In this document: positions 53,820 through 54,698 of the stretch, in pieces
How the letters are laid out: every line of letters starts with the position of its first letter
How positions within the stretch are numbered: position 1 is the stretch's first letter
Source of the DNA: Gallionella sp.
GTDB taxonomy: Bacteria > Pseudomonadota > Gammaproteobacteria > Burkholderiales > Gallionellaceae
Length of the DNA stretch: 54,698 bases
Reading direction: 5' to 3'
NCBI GenBank assembly: GCA_030652475.1
Contig: JAUSAO010000078.1
Location: forward strand, 1 to 54,698
Program-made: the position numbers and the translations under genes
Notes under the pieces: model-generated
Seen by the model: the letters and a program-made list of their open reading frames with translations, nothing else
Told to the model about the DNA's origin: nothing
The model's database searches: none

Positions 53820-54083
53820 TTAATTCTCGCCGGGAGTGTACGCTTTTATGCTGATGGCGTGAATCTCTTTTTGCAGCATTTCTCCCAGCAGTTCGTTGAT
53901 CATGCGGTGTCTGGCAATCAGCGATTTGTCGGCGAACTGGGCTGAAACGATAGTCAGACGGTAGTGCCCACCGCCGCTCTTGGCGCCCTCATGGCCGGCA
54001 TGCCGGGCGCTTTCATCCTCGATTTCCAGGCGTTCAGGGGAAAGCGGGGCGAGTCGTTCACGAATTTTTTCCGGTGTGCTCAT
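53820..54083 (-). CDS. bolA: BolA family protein
   Basis: An 87-residue BolA-type protein, a partner of monothiol glutaredoxins in Fe-S handling. Landmarks: [51 protein letters not shown] and [12 protein letters not shown]. The conserved His in RHRM is present. ATGA overlap with the YciI gene. The order yciB-yciI-bolA-ppi is common in betaproteobacteria. Confidence 0.95.
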   Translation of the reverse strand: MSTPEKIRERLAPLSPERLEIEDESARHAGHEGAKSGGGHYRLTIVSAQFADKSLIARHRMINELLGEMLQKEIHAISIKAYTPGEN

Positions 54084-54382
54084 GCAGGCAGTACTTTCTT
54101 GAATGGTTTGACGGTAACCCGTTCGAAAACCCCGGTCGAGAGGTAAGGGTCGGCCTCGGCCCAGGTGCGCGCGGCTTCCAGAGATTCGAATTCGGCCACG
54201 ATCAGGCTGCCGGAAAAACCGGCCGGGCCGGGGTCAGGGCTGTCGATCGCGGGAAATGGTCCGGCCAGCGTCAAACGCCCGTCCTGCTGCAAGGCATCCA
54301 GGCGAGCGAGGTGTGCGGGGCGGGCGGCCAGGCGATTTTCCAGGCTGTCCGGGGCGTCATCGCCGATAATGGCGTACAGCAT
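54080..54382 (-). CDS. yciI: YciI-like protein
   Basis: A 100-residue ferredoxin-like alpha/beta protein: [64 protein letters not shown]. The catalytic-looking His/Asp pair of the YciI family is present; the substrate is unknown. The ATG at 54,382 overlaps the yciB stop by one base; a GTG one codon upstream is possible. Confidence 0.93.
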   Translation of the reverse strand: MLYAIIGDDAPDSLENRLAARPAHLARLDALQQDGRLTLAGPFPAIDSPDPGPAGFSGSLIVAEFESLEAARTWAEADPYLSTGVFERVTVKPFKKVLPA

Positions 54383-54698
54383 CACTGGGCGTCCTTGTTT
54401 TCTTCAATTTCAACAACGTATTTTGCCAGCAACATGCCCTGGCCGAGGACGAATACCAGCATCAGGCCAAGGATGCCGAACAATTTGAAGTTGACCCAGG
54501 TGTCGGTGGAAAAGTTGAAGGCCACGTACAGGTTGACGATTCCCACTATGGCGAAGAAAGTGGCCCAGCCCAGATTCAGTCTGTGCCAGATGTTTTCCGG
54601 CAGGGCCATCTGCTTTCCCATCATGGCTTTAATCAGATTTTTTCTGAAGACGGCCTGGCTGATCAGCAGCACGCCGGCGAACAGCCAGTAGAGTACGG
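54382..54698 (-). CDS. yciB: YciB/IspZ septation-linked inner-membrane protein (C-terminal part)
   Basis: The 3' part of yciB; the 5' end lies beyond the window edge and the reading frame stays open to 54,698 ([17 protein letters not shown]). It has at least three helices and the family segment [23 protein letters not shown], then [20 protein letters not shown]. The protein acts in envelope maintenance and division; septation defects gave the ispZ name. Confidence 0.95.
   Translation of the reverse strand, partial: VLYWLFAGVLLISQAVFRKNLIKAMMGKQMALPENIWHRLNLGWATFFAIVGIVNLYVAFNFSTDTWVNFKLFGILGLMLVFVLGQGMLLAKYVVEIEENKDAQ

Overview
The window looks like chromosomal DNA of a betaproteobacterium, most likely Nitrosomonadales / Gallionellaceae (Sideroxydans- or Gallionella-like). 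The gene order leuC-leuD-leuB-asd-fimV-truA-trpF-trpB-trpA-accD-folC-dedD-cvpA-purF-metZ and recA-recX is typical of beta/gammaproteobacteria. The recA promoter carries a perfect GAAC-N4-GTTC palindrome, the non-canonical LexA box I recall being described for Sideroxydans, Gallionella and relatives. The genus is an inference.

Region 1 (1-18,450) is an accessory cellulose locus. It holds an intact bcsG (cellulose phosphoethanolamine transferase) with a decayed, 3'-truncated tandem copy downstream of it. A divergent four-gene wssFGHI-type cellulose acetylation set follows, then bcsZ-bcsC (periplasmic cellulase and outer-membrane export channel), an MFS transporter, a further full-length bcsG, and dgkA, whose product can recycle the diacylglycerol left by BcsG. 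bcsA and bcsB are not in the window. Machinery for two different cellulose decorations, pEtN and acetyl, sits side by side, and all BcsG copies carry a long cytoplasmic extension built from a repeated module.

Region 2 (18,568-21,821) is a compact signalling operon: a GGDEF diguanylate cyclase, an RsbT-like kinase fused to an RsbX/SpoIIE-like phosphatase, an RsbR-like STAS protein and a small RsbS-like STAS protein. It resembles a stressosome module joined to c-di-GMP synthesis, next to genes whose polymer is usually c-di-GMP controlled.

Region 3 (21,974-43,159) is core metabolism: leucine biosynthesis with an entericidin-like lipoprotein and a MntA/HepT (MNT/HEPN) toxin-antitoxin pair embedded between leu genes, asd, fimV, an EcfT-like membrane protein, truA, trpFBA, accD, folC, a SPOR protein, cvpA, purF, metZ, pncC, recA-recX and a cytochrome b561.

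Region 4 (43,305-54,698) holds an NfeD/stomatin pair, a GIDE-LemA-SIMPL group, a spermidine-synthase-like protein, nnrD, purL, a lipoprotein parvulin, bolA, a YciI protein and a partial yciB.

Two families of small repeats run through regions 3 and 4. The first is short arrays with a 7-bp period but a different unit at each locus; they twice contain a stop codon, once form inverted arms at the start of trpF, and once lie in an in-frame purL insertion flanked by a 9-bp direct repeat. The second is a GTAGGGTGGG-ended palindromic repeat that supplies the stop codons of accD and nnrD. No tRNA, rRNA, CRISPR or complete insertion sequence was seen.
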